Positions 1 to 6,832 of a DNA stretch of 10,404 nt are shown here, in pieces. The stretch is from Acidobacteriota bacterium (lineage in GTDB: Bacteria > Acidobacteriota > Terriglobia > UBA7540): NCBI GenBank assembly GCA_021789565.1, contig JAJYJL010000155.1:1-10404 (forward strand), in the 5' to 3' direction. Below the pieces are notes generated by a model. That model was not told the DNA's origin. It was given only the letters and a program-made list of their open reading frames with translations, and ran no database searches. The stretch's first letter is position 1. Each line of letters opens with the position of its first letter. A program made the translations under genes and the position numbers.

Positions 1-96
1 CGATCCACCCTTGAGCTCGACATCAACAAGCGTCAGCCCTTCGCCAACGGCAACGCGCTCGGCGATGCCTTCGATCTTTCCCAGATCAACGATCAT
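1..96 (-). CDS. rimP: Ribosome maturation factor RimP, N-terminal fragment (runs off left edge)
   Basis: Reading the minus strand from the ATG at 96 gives 32 open codons to the window edge. They include a stretch ending in GLTLVDVELKGGS, which matches the conserved start of the RimP alpha/beta domain (an AER-like helix followed by ELVDVEL and a Gly-rich turn). RimP binds the 30S subunit and helps its maturation; it is cytoplasmic. The reading frame stays open upstream of 96 for some distance, and no strong Shine-Dalgarno precedes this ATG, so the exact start is uncertain. A good promoter and a terminator-like hairpin lie just upstream on the same strand, fitting the first gene of a rimP-nusA-infB type operon. 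The rest of that operon would lie outside the window and is not seen. Only about a fifth of the protein is visible, so the identification rests on this short match. Confidence 0.72.
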   Translation of the reverse strand, partial: MIVDLGKIEGIAERVAVGEGLTLVDVELKGGS

Positions 97-166
97 TCGT
101 AAGATACAGGTGGATTCGCGATCCGTTAAGAACCCGGCAACCCGGGAAACGGGCAATCCTGGGCCC

Positions 167-191
167 AACAAAAAAGTGGGCTCACGCCCAC
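167..191 (-). terminator. Promoter-proximal hairpin plus T6 tract in the rimP leader (possible attenuator)
   Basis: On the minus strand the sequence reads GTGGGC, loop GTGA, GCCCAC, then TTTTTTGTT. This is a perfect 6-bp GC-rich stem (176-181 with 186-191) followed at once by six T residues (175-170), the form of an intrinsic terminator. It lies between the predicted promoter (211-239) and the rimP start at 96, so it would act inside the rimP leader rather than at a gene end. rimP-nusA-infB operons are known to be autoregulated in some bacteria through leader attenuation or NusA, so an attenuator role is plausible. The stem is short, so it could instead be a leader stability hairpin. Confidence 0.55.
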
Positions 192-210
192 CGCAACCAC
201 TCTCTGATAA

Positions 211-239
211 AGTATAGACCCTCGAACACTGCAACGCAA
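211..239 (-). promoter_or_regulatory. Sigma-70-type promoter for rimP
   Basis: On the minus strand a -35 element TTGCGT (239-234) and a -10 element TATACT (216-211) are separated by exactly 17 bp. The -10 matches the TATAAT consensus at five of six positions. The predicted transcription start is near 204, which gives a leader of roughly 108 nt that begins just before the T-tract hairpin. No competing promoter of this quality was seen upstream of rimP. Confidence 0.6.
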
Positions 240-302
240 GCGAAGCCACTGAAACACCGCTGCTGATGGTAGCCTCAGTTGAAGCGGTATTTCATCAACC
301 TT

Positions 303-321
303 CTCTGCAATTTATGCAGAG
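303..321. repeat. Perfect inverted repeat, 7-bp arms with 5-bp spacer
   Basis: CTCTGCA (303-309), ATTTA spacer, TGCAGAG (315-321) is a perfect dyad in the divergent intergenic region. The length and spacing would suit a dimeric helix-turn-helix regulator, or a small RNA hairpin. No T-tract follows on either strand, so it is not a terminator. Which gene it might control is unknown. Confidence 0.35.
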
Positions 322-433
322 CCGTTCTATTGCCGATCTCTCGATTTTCGAAAAAATCTCCGACCACTTGTGCGCGGAACAAGCAGCGCGACCGGGCCAT
401 GTTTGAAAATGCAAATTCACCCAGCAGAGTTAT

Positions 434-463
434 TTGCCGGAGACTACCCACTCGGTGTATCTT
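434..463 (+). promoter_or_regulatory. Weak sigma-70-like promoter candidate for the S10 peptidase gene
   Basis: TTGCCG (434-439) and TATCTT (458-463) are separated by 18 bp and would start transcription near 470, about 58 nt ahead of the peptidase start codon. Both elements are only partial matches to consensus, so this is a candidate rather than a firm call. Confidence 0.3.
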
Positions 464-527
464 AAGCACCTGCCGCAAAGCGGATACTGGGGATTTCTGA
501 ATCAAGAGTAGGGTGGAGGGATTTTCC

Positions 528-2117
528 ATGCGTACAACCCTGTGGTGCCTGGTTCTGGTCTTGAGCTTTCCTTTCCCAGGAGTGGCTCAAACGAAGCCTT
601 CTGAGCCTTCGCCGAAAGCAAAAGAGGCTTCTGCAAAAGGAAAGAAGGAGGCAGCGGCAAAGCCGGAAGCCCGGGCTGTTTCAACACATCACACAATTGA
701 GATTGCAGGCAAGAACGTTCCCTACACTGCGACGGCCGGGACCCTCATTCTGCACAACGACAAGAATGAGCCGACCGCCAAAGTATTTTACATCGCCTAT
801 ACCAGGGACGGGGTCAGCGATCCGGCTACGCGTCCGGTGACCTTCGCCTACAACGGCGGCCCGGGAGGCGCATCGGCGCTGGTGGATTTTGGCGGCTTCG
901 GGCCCCGAAAAATCGTGTGGCCGCAGCCAGGCAGCGCCAGCGCTGTCCGCCCGCCTTACCAGATGGAGCCCAATCCGGACACCCTGCTGGCCACAACAGA
1001 CCTGGTTTTTATTGACGCGGTGGGTACCGGATACAGCCGCGTCATCCCACCCAAAGGAACAACCAAGATGTTTTACGGCGTCAAGCAGGACTCCCACGCC
1101 TTCACGCAGTTCATTGAGCAATACATCTCAAAATATCACCGCTGGGGCTCGGCCAAATTTCTGCTGGGAGAAAGTTACGGGACCACTCGTTCGGCGGTGC
1201 TGGCGAAGGAGCTGGCCGATCACGGCGTTTATCTGAACGGAGTCATTCTCTGCTCGACTGTGTTGAACTTCCCAACCATCACTTTTGCTCCCGGGGACGA
1301 CCTGCCCTTCATCCTCTATCTTCCTTCTTACGCGGCCGCGGCCTGGTATCATCACCGGCTGAAACCGGAGCCTGCCAGCCTGCCCGACTTTGTCAAAAAG
1401 GTGGAAGCCTTTGCTGAGGGACCTTATGCTACTGCGCTGTTCCAAGGCTCAGCTCTCAATGATACTGAGAAGCAACGGCTCGCGGAACAGCTTGCCGGGT
1501 TCACGGGCCTGCCGGCATCCCTCTGGCTGAAAACCAACCTCCGTATCTCCGCTCCTGTATTCGAGCGGAAATTGCTTGGAAAAGAGGATAAGTCAACCGG
1601 CCGTTACGATTCACGCTACACCATTGACCAGCTCCAGCCGCTGCTGCCCGTCGGCGGCACAACCAGCACGGACGCTTCCGCCAGCGCCATGATGGGCGCA
1701 CTCACCGCCAGCTTCAACGATTACCTCGATCGCCGGCTGAATGATCACAGCCAGCAACATTACATCCAGCTCAGCTATAAGGTAAATGGAGCCTGGGACT
1801 GGAAATACAGCCCACCGGTCGAGGACCTTCTGGGACAGGGTTCCATGTTCCTGAATGTGGCCCCGGCGCTGGCCCGGGCCATGAACGATGATCCCGGAAT
1901 GGAAGTCATGTTCAACAACGGCTATTTCGACCTGGCCACTCCCTTCTTTGCCACGGAATATACGATGCGTCACACCGACCTTCCGAAAGATGCCTGGAAA
2001 CGCATCACAACAAAGTATTACGACTGCGGACACATGCTCTACGTCAACCCGAAAACCGAGCCTGTGCTCAACCGCAATATCAACCAGTTCATCACCCAAG
2101 GGTCCGCACGGAACTAA
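528..2117 (+). CDS. Secreted S10 family serine carboxypeptidase-like protein
   Basis: This 529-aa protein starts at ATG 528, chosen because GGAGGG (515-520) sits 7 nt upstream; an in-frame GTG at 513 overlaps that ribosome binding site. Residues 1-20 form a signal peptide (hydrophobic core LWCLVLVLSF, likely cleavage after VAQ), followed by a Lys/Ala/Ser/Pro-rich linker (about 23-48). The core is an alpha/beta hydrolase of the S10 type. The oxyanion-side motif NGGPGG is at 109-114, the nucleophile elbow GESYG gives Ser216, GYFDLATP gives Asp468, and DCGHMLY gives His502, so the Ser-Asp-His triad is complete. S10 enzymes remove C-terminal residues from peptides, usually at acid pH; the bacterial members are mostly uncharacterised and some may be acyltransferases or esterases. 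The protein probably acts in the periplasm or outside the cell, in peptide scavenging. It has no obvious operon partner: the next gene starts about 100 bp downstream. Family placement is firm; the substrate is not known. Confidence 0.9.
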   Translation: MRTTLWCLVLVLSFPFPGVAQTKPSEPSPKAKEASAKGKKEAAAKPEARAVSTHHTIEIAGKNVPYTATAGTLILHNDKNEPTAKVFYIAYTRDGVSDPATRPVTFAYNGGPGGASALVDFGGFGPRKIVWPQPGSASAVRPPYQMEPNPDTLLATTDLVFIDAVGTGYSRVIPPKGTTKMFYGVKQDSHAFTQFIEQYISKYHRWGSAKFLLGESYGTTRSAVLAKELADHGVYLNGVILCSTVLNFPTITFAPGDDLPFILYLPSYAAAAWYHHRLKPEPASLPDFVKKVEAFAEGPYATALFQGSALNDTEKQRLAEQLAGFTGLPASLWLKTNLRISAPVFERKLLGKEDKSTGRYDSRYTIDQLQPLLPVGGTTSTDASASAMMGALTASFNDYLDRRLNDHSQQHYIQLSYKVNGAWDWKYSPPVEDLLGQGSMFLNVAPALARAMNDDPGMEVMFNNGYFDLATPFFATEYTMRHTDLPKDAWKRITTKYYDCGHMLYVNPKTEPVLNRNINQFITQGSARN

Positions 2118-2218
2118 ACGACTGCCTGGGTTCATGCTATCATCGGTACCCGTCATTCGGTTTGATTATCGGCCCCTGCATCTCATCCGGTCCCAAGCAA
2201 TACAAGGAATAGAGGGAT

Positions 2219-2548
2219 ATGATGGTTGACGAATTCACGTGGTCTAAGTCGGAAAAGCAGATCGCACGGAGAGCCTTCGACGCAGCCTATGCCGGCGAAT
2301 GCCAGGCCATCCGCGCAAGAGTCCAGCAGATGCTCAGAGACGAGCGCGCCATCAGGGTGATATGGCGGATCCATGACTATCTTACTGAACAACGTAAGCA
2401 AACCAACCGGAAATATGATTACCGATACTCCAGACTGATCAATGTGTTTGCCATACTTTTGAACGAAGGCTGGCTCCCTGAGTCCGATCTTAACGGCCTG
2501 AGCAAAGACAAGATTGCCAAGATCAATGACCTCGCGAGTTACGGCTGA
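2219..2548 (+). CDS. Fluorescence recovery protein (FRP)-like small protein
   Basis: A 109-aa, mostly helical, cytoplasmic-looking protein without signal peptide or membrane segment. Two adjacent ATGs (2219 and 2222) could start it; AAGGA (2204-2208) suits the first and GAGGG (2212-2216) the second. The sequence follows the cyanobacterial FRP layout: an N-terminal helix beginning W-S-x-S-E with an A-F-x-x-A-Y motif, then WRIHDYLTEQR (49-59), KYDYRYSRLINVFAILLNEG (65-84), and a final LSKDKIAKINDLA segment. As recalled, the Synechocystis FRP residues needed for action on the orange carotenoid protein (OCP) are Trp50, His53, Asp54 and Arg60. They correspond here to Trp49, His52, Asp53 and Arg59, and a Lys is kept near the C-terminus (101). 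In cyanobacteria FRP is a dimer that returns photoactivated OCP to its resting state. FRP homologues outside cyanobacteria have been reported, but their role is not settled. No OCP, carotenoid or phycobilisome gene is present here, so the function is open. The match is from memory of the family. Confidence 0.75.
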   Translation: MMVDEFTWSKSEKQIARRAFDAAYAGECQAIRARVQQMLRDERAIRVIWRIHDYLTEQRKQTNRKYDYRYSRLINVFAILLNEGWLPESDLNGLSKDKIAKINDLASYG

Positions 2549-2689
2549 GGAGTTGTGGCTGGCGAGCCGTGATGCTGCCGTTGACATTGACAGTGGCTGG
2601 GAGTGAAGAGAGGGGGTTGCCTTCGAAGGTACGCGCCAGGTCCTCAGCGTTTTTCCCCTCCGTTAATCATTTCTTTCAAGGAGCCAACC

Positions 2690-5314
2690 GTGAAACAGAG
2701 AAAAGGAATTGGCCGGCGCGAATTTCTGCAAGGGTCCGCAGCTCTGCTCGGCGCCGGATCGTTGCATCCCGCAGAGGGCGCCACAGCTCGAACTACCAGC
2801 CGGAATGAAAACAGCTCAATCATCGCTGATGACGGTCGGCTCAGCATGAAGCTGGCCGTCGGCGCAAACCGGAGAGTCTGGATCCTGGCCCCTGCCGACG
2901 CAGGTTTTCAGGAACGGCTTGCCAGCAAAGAACTGGCTCGCGGCCTGCGAAAGCTGGGGCTAACTCGCTCTCCTATTGAAGCAGTTGGCTCAGGGGCAGA
3001 ACCGCGAGCCGAAGACGTCATCTTCACCTTGAGGGTGGACAAAGAGAGTTTCAAAGATGCAGAAGCCTACGAAATCGCCTGGGGGCCGGTCCACGACCCA
3101 GGGGTCCATCTGACAGGCGCGTCGCCTCAGGCGGTTCTCTACGCCGTGTTCGATTTCCTTGAGCGCCAGGGAGCGTTTTTCGGCTTGGATGGTGACACTT
3201 ATCCCTTGCAGCCTGCACAGGGTTTGAATTTCCCTGTCGGAGGCCATCCGTGGCGCGGGCACCCCCGCTTCAGGACGCGAGGGCTGCTGCCCTGGCCGGA
3301 CTTTCTCAATTGCATCACGGTCTACAACCGCGAGGAACATCGGGCTTACCTTGAAGCCATGCTGCGCATGCGGTTCAACACCCTGGGCATTCATGTTTAT
3401 TCGGGCGCCAAGCAATGGACTGAATCCTTTCTTTCATTTGAATACGCCGGGGCCGGCCATCTCTGTTACACCGATACGACGGCAACCAACCGCTGGGGAT
3501 ACATTCCCGAGAGAACTTCCAACTACGGCATGGGCGCGCCGGATTACTTTGCCGGCGAGGTCTTCGGGTCCGAAGCCACCACGCGAGCCACCAGTTGCTG
3601 GGAGGATGCAAAGTTCGCCCAGCAGCTTTGGGGCGACGCCTTCCGTTATGCGAAGAGGCTCGGCATCAGGACCGGCGTTGGCTTTGAACCCTACCAGATT
3701 CCCGACGAGATCTATCGCGCAACGCCGCCCGAATCTCATTACCTCAGCAAGAATCCGAAGGTGCCCGGCCCGCGCATCGATCCAGAATCGGTGGCCGCAA
3801 AAGACATCCTGGAGGCACGGATGGGACATCTGCTGGAAGTCTATCCCACCGTCGATTATGTCTGGCTGTGGGAAGACGAAGCGATGAACTGGGCCAGCCA
3901 GAAGGAAAACGTTCCGCTCTCGGTGACGCCTTACAGGCAGGCCTACGATTTCCTCAAGAGGCATGCTCCTGAAAAGCGCCTGGTTGTATCGGGCTGGGGC
4001 GGGGTAGTCCGGCATTTTGCGTATTTCCATCAGCATCTGCCAGGGGACGTTATTTTCACTTCGCTCAATGACAATCTGGGCTGGGATCCGGTGAGCGAGG
4101 AATATGGTAAGCTCGGCCAGCGCGAACGATGGCCGATTCCCTGGCTGGAAGATGACCCCGCAATGTGGCTCCCGCAGTTTCACGTGCATCGCGGAGCGGA
4201 AGATTTGGACCTTGCCGAAAAATATGGATGCCAGGGCGTGCTGGGCATCCACTGGCGGAATCGCATGATGAACGCCGACGCTGGATTCCAGGCAAGGGCT
4301 TCGTGGGACCGGACTCTGAAGCCCGCCCAATTTTTCCAGTCGTTCGCTGCCGCTCAGGCAGAAAGTCCTCGCGCTAAGGAACTGGCTGACATTTTGACAA
4401 GGACGGATCGCGACTGGCTGATCCTGAATTCCTATACCGGAAAGATTGTGAACGGTCACCACGAGATCCATGCTTACTCGGGCGACTATAGCGAGGCGTT
4501 CGAGTTCTGGGCCGGCTACGAACCGGCGGAAGAAGTGAAAATTTCGCAGGCCAGGGTGGCGCAGCAGCTCAGGGCACTGACAGACAAAGCATCAAGCCCT
4601 GCGGAACGCGAGCGGCTGGATTACCTGACGCGATACGTTGAATTTCTCGTTCCCTACTCGGAATCGTGGGTGCTGGCGTCAGGTCTCCACAAGATTCTGC
4701 AGCAGGCGCACGCCCTGAAGCAGGATGGTAAAACAGCGGAAGCAAGGCAAAAGGTTTTGGACCAGGGTGTCCCACTATGGAAGAAACTCGCGCCCCAGGT
4801 GCGCGGGGCTGTACTGATCTACCAGCGGATGGTGAGCGAAAGGAACGAGCAGGGCGCGCTGGCTTCCGTGCACAACAAATTTGAAAGGCTGGCGCTGTTC
4901 CGCCTGCGCCTCTCGATGAAAGAGTTCCTGGGCGAACTGCCGCCGGATGTTGAACAGCTTTTCGAGGAAGTGCGAAGGAAAGATACCTCGGCCGCTCCAC
5001 GCCTGTTTGTCCCCACCCGCCCTTCCGCTTTGGCGCCGGGCGATAAGGTGCGAATCTTTGCAGTGGCGCCTGGGGGGAACTCAGTTCCCAGGCTCAAACT
5101 GTTCATGCGCCGTGCTGCTTCCATGGAATGGCGGTCTATTCCAATGCAGTTGATGGGGCGGCGCACCTTTATGAAAGAGATCGAGGCCGGCCGGGCCGAC
5201 TCGCCACTGCTTGAATATTACGTGGAAGCAGAATTCAGCGGGCCTGACGCCAGCAACCGGCTAACCGCTCCTGCAGGCGCGCCCCGGCAATCCTACTCTG
5301 TTACGCTGCTGTAA
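2690..5314 (+). CDS. Tat-exported putative glycoside hydrolase (GH20/GH67-like N-terminal domain)
   Basis: The start is set at GTG 2690, six nt after a strong AAGGAG (2678-2683), giving 874 aa; the frame is open further upstream but without a comparable site. Residues 9-24 (RREFLQGSAALLGAGS) are a twin-arginine signal, so the protein should be exported folded. Residues of about 50-185 resemble the small N-terminal domain that precedes the barrel in GH20 and GH67 enzymes, with the typical A-x-x-A-V-L-Y-A-V-F-D-F-L-E segment at 147-158. A barrel-like region rich in Trp, Tyr and acidic residues follows (about 190-560): RTRGLLPWPDF (195-205), MRFNTLGIHVY (227-237), VDYVWLWEDEAMNW (388-401) and GVLGIHWRNR (516-525). 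Glu395 and Glu397 are candidate catalytic acids by position and conservation-like context only. A helical region (about 560-765) and a beta-rich C-terminus (about 770-874) complete it. The substrate may be an acidic or amino-sugar polysaccharide, but that is inference. No enzyme family could be assigned with certainty. The upstream gap of 141 bp leaves operon membership with the FRP-like gene uncertain. Confidence 0.68.
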   Translation: MKQRKGIGRREFLQGSAALLGAGSLHPAEGATARTTSRNENSSIIADDGRLSMKLAVGANRRVWILAPADAGFQERLASKELARGLRKLGLTRSPIEAVGSGAEPRAEDVIFTLRVDKESFKDAEAYEIAWGPVHDPGVHLTGASPQAVLYAVFDFLERQGAFFGLDGDTYPLQPAQGLNFPVGGHPWRGHPRFRTRGLLPWPDFLNCITVYNREEHRAYLEAMLRMRFNTLGIHVYSGAKQWTESFLSFEYAGAGHLCYTDTTATNRWGYIPERTSNYGMGAPDYFAGEVFGSEATTRATSCWEDAKFAQQLWGDAFRYAKRLGIRTGVGFEPYQIPDEIYRATPPESHYLSKNPKVPGPRIDPESVAAKDILEARMGHLLEVYPTVDYVWLWEDEAMNWASQKENVPLSVTPYRQAYDFLKRHAPEKRLVVSGWGGVVRHFAYFHQHLPGDVIFTSLNDNLGWDPVSEEYGKLGQRERWPIPWLEDDPAMWLPQFHVHRGAEDLDLAEKYGCQGVLGIHWRNRMMNADAGFQARASWDRTLKPAQFFQSFAAAQAESPRAKELADILTRTDRDWLILNSYTGKIVNGHHEIHAYSGDYSEAFEFWAGYEPAEEVKISQARVAQQLRALTDKASSPAERERLDYLTRYVEFLVPYSESWVLASGLHKILQQAHALKQDGKTAEARQKVLDQGVPLWKKLAPQVRGAVLIYQRMVSERNEQGALASVHNKFERLALFRLRLSMKEFLGELPPDVEQLFEEVRRKDTSAAPRLFVPTRPSALAPGDKVRIFAVAPGGNSVPRLKLFMRRAASMEWRSIPMQLMGRRTFMKEIEAGRADSPLLEYYVEAEFSGPDASNRLTAPAGAPRQSYSVTLL

Positions 5315-5399
5315 GTTGTGGACGTTTGCGGACTAACCTTCCGGCTCTGAGGCGGGATAATGAAGAACAGTGGCGTCAGGAAAAAGGCCGCAAACGCTG

Positions 5400-5890
5400 C
5401 GTCCACGCTGAACCAGGCGCTGGCAGCAATACGGCTACGAGGGGCTGTTCGACCGGAGGTGAGGCCGGCCGAGTCCCAGGCGCGTGCCGATGGAGACGGT
5501 GGAAGAAGTGTTGCGGCCCTACCAGGAAAGATATGCATGATTCCGGCCTATTCGCTGCAGGCGCGGGGGCGGAGCGAGCGGCGGTTTGGAACCTGGCAGG
5601 GACGGCTGCCCCAGATGCTGCGTCTGGCCGGGATCACAACGCTGGAGGAATCGAAACGGTTTCTGCGGGAGCGATACATTCCGGAGATGAACCGGAAGTT
5701 TGGGGTCGTGGCCCGGCAGCCGGGTCATGCCTTTGTGGCCCTGCATGGCCAGGATCTAGATCGGATATTTTTGGTGCAGACCGAACAGGTGGTGGGCAAA
5801 GACAACACGGTGCAAATCGCAGACCGCCGCTGCAGATCGAGCGAACACCCTGCCGAGGAACGCTGGCAGGCGTGCAGCATCGCAAGGAAA
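5400..5890 (+). pseudogene. Decayed ISNCY-type transposase remnant
   Basis: Three blocks in different frames piece together a transposase with an internal deletion. Block 1 (frame of 5412) reads TRRWQQYGYEGLFDRR, an in-frame TGA (5460-5462, where an Arg codon is expected), then GRPSPRRVPMETVEEVLRPY and ERYA, ending in TGA at 5538. This is the helix-turn-helix end and linker of the family. Block 2 (frame of 5537) reads IPAYSLQARGRSERRFGTW with the last catalytic acid of the DDE core (Glu codon 5576-5578), then the usual GITTLEE and RYIPEMNRKFGV segments and a DLDRIF motif. Block 3 begins after a frameshift near 5825 (LQIERTPCRGTLAGVQ). The missing middle, including the first two acids of the DDE triad, would be well over 100 residues. 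No terminal inverted repeats or target duplication could be identified, so the outer limits are approximate. It cannot encode an active transposase. Confidence 0.72.
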
Positions 5891-5976
5891 GTCCTCATCT
5901 TTCTCCTGGGAATCCGGTTATATCTTTGGTTCCGACCCTGGAGCATCCGGCTACGTGGGGCTTGCCTGCCGCGGGC

Positions 5977-6684
5977 CTAGCCAGTCACGGGAATCGCAAC
6001 CGTCCGCACAGCGCGCGACTGGTCACTCAACAGAAAATGGATAACTTTTGCAACGTCTTCAGTCCGAACCCATTTCGAAAAGTCTGCCTTGGGCATGGAT
6101 TTGCGATTTGCCTCCGTGTCCATGGTCCCGGGCAGAATGCAATGGGCGTGAATGTCATGCTTCGCAAGTTCCTGGGCAAGAATTTCAGTGAGTTGCAGCA
6201 CGGCTCCCTTGGAGACAGCGTAGGGTGCAATCCCGGCGCCCCCGCCTTTCAGGATGGCCCCGCTCGAAACCGTAATAATGCGCCCAAAGTTCTGGCGGAC
6301 CATCATAGGAACTACCGGCCGAAGCGTCCGGATTACGCTCATGAGGTTCAGGTCCAGCATTTGGGCCCATTGCGGGTCGTCGCTCTCAAAACTTTTGCCT
6401 GCGGCAAAGCTTCCGGCTACACAGACCAGAAAATCCACGCGGCCGTGACGTTCAGAAACGCTGGAAACAAAGTGGTCCACGTCCGTCGAACTCTTCAGGT
6501 TCACCGGCCCGCCCATCAGCCGATCCGCGAGATCACCGGCAGCCGCTTGTAGAGATTCCCAGCCCTTTTCGCCAAGATATGGGACGGCAACAGACGCGCC
6601 ATTCTTAAGCAGATCCATTGTAACCGCACGCCCCAGAGCACCCGTTCCACCTGTGATAATAGCTATTCGATCCTTAAAATCCAC
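5977..6684 (-). CDS. Short-chain dehydrogenase/reductase (classical SDR)
   Basis: A 235-aa protein on the minus strand, starting at GTG 6684 with AAGGGGG (6697-6691) six nt upstream. A Rossmann fold is evident: TGGTGALG (11-18) is the dinucleotide-binding Gly motif, CVAG (88-91) takes the place of the usual NNAG, Asn113 lies in DLNLMS, Ser141 is in the TVSSGA strand, and Tyr155/Lys159 form the YxxxK pair, so the catalytic set is complete. ILPGTMDTEAN is the usual post-catalytic loop. Such enzymes carry out NAD(P)H-linked reduction or oxidation of carbonyl/hydroxyl groups. The replaced NNAG motif and lack of a close relative that I recognise leave the substrate unknown; 3-oxoacyl reductase-like or sugar-alcohol dehydrogenase activity are both possible. 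It is cytoplasmic. The gene is transcribed divergently from the trehalose synthase fusion, and its stop lies about 90 bp from the transposase remnant. The C-terminus (VAIPVTG) ends at the usual family boundary, so the gene appears intact. Confidence 0.87.
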   Translation of the reverse strand: MDFKDRIAIITGGTGALGRAVTMDLLKNGASVAVPYLGEKGWESLQAAAGDLADRLMGGPVNLKSSTDVDHFVSSVSERHGRVDFLVCVAGSFAAGKSFESDDPQWAQMLDLNLMSVIRTLRPVVPMMVRQNFGRIITVSSGAILKGGGAGIAPYAVSKGAVLQLTEILAQELAKHDIHAHCILPGTMDTEANRKSMPKADFSKWVRTEDVAKVIHFLLSDQSRAVRTVAIPVTG

Positions 6685-6708
6685 CGTTCACCCCCTTCAT
6701 GCCTTATA

Positions 6709-6737
6709 ATAAGAAACCACGAACTATTTCTGGTCAA
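6709..6737 (-). promoter_or_regulatory. Sigma-70-like promoter candidate for the SDR gene
   Basis: On the minus strand TTGACC (6737-6732) and TCTTAT (6714-6709) are 17 bp apart, matching consensus at five and four positions. A second AT-rich hexamer, TATTAT (6711-6706), overlaps the -10 but would need a 20-bp spacer. The start point would fall near 6702, only a few nt before the Shine-Dalgarno of the SDR gene, so the leader would be very short. Confidence 0.4.
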
Positions 6738-6789
6738 TGGTTTTAGCTGGGCAAGACTGTTAATTGCCTGGCTATGAGCCGCTAAGTAC

Positions 6790-6814
6790 CCTTCTGTGAA
6801 GCAATCACAGAAGG
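6790..6814 (+). promoter_or_regulatory. Perfect 10-bp dyad upstream of the trehalose-6-phosphate synthase fusion
   Basis: CCTTCTGTGA (6790-6799), AGCAA loop, TCACAGAAGG (6805-6814) is a perfect inverted repeat with 10-bp arms. It ends 18 nt before the chosen ATG (6833) of the synthase gene. The right arm carries AGAAGG, a Shine-Dalgarno-like sequence that would be hidden if the RNA folds. No run of T follows on either strand, so it is not a classical terminator. It may be an operator for a dimeric regulator or an RNA leader hairpin affecting translation or message stability. The role is inferred from position alone. Confidence 0.55.
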
Positions 6815-6832
6815 TTGTTGCAAATTTACAAT

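Larger units (their letters stand above)
240..527. other. Intergenic region between divergent rimP and the S10 peptidase gene
   Basis: About 290 bp with no convincing gene. Short open frames exist on both strands, but their translations are low in recognisable structure and they overlap each other. The stretch is visibly more AT-rich than the flanking genes. It contains a perfect 7-bp dyad at 303-321 and a weak plus-strand promoter candidate at 434-463, both listed separately. Confidence 0.6.

Noticed and set aside
279..500. Short overlapping open frames on both strands of the rimP/S10 gap
   Set aside because: Neither translation shows family features, neither has a good ribosome binding site, and the two exclude each other.
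2581..2609. TTGACA as a -35 element for the Tat-enzyme gene
   Set aside because: The -35 is perfect, but the hexamers at 16-18 bp spacing (such as TGAAGA) are poor -10 elements.
3434..4471. A 345-codon minus-strand open frame inside the Tat-enzyme gene
   Set aside because: It is antisense to a well-supported coding region, has no recognisable domain and owes its length to the GC-rich codon bias of the opposite strand.
5326..6552. A 408-codon plus-strand open frame across the transposase remnant and the SDR gene
   Set aside because: Its second half is the antisense of the SDR gene, which has a complete catalytic motif set on the minus strand, and its first half is one of three broken frames of the transposase remnant.
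6764..6792. TTGCCT with TACCCT at 17 bp as the promoter of the synthase fusion
   Set aside because: The -10 is a weak match and overlaps the start of the 10-bp dyad, so no promoter is assigned here.
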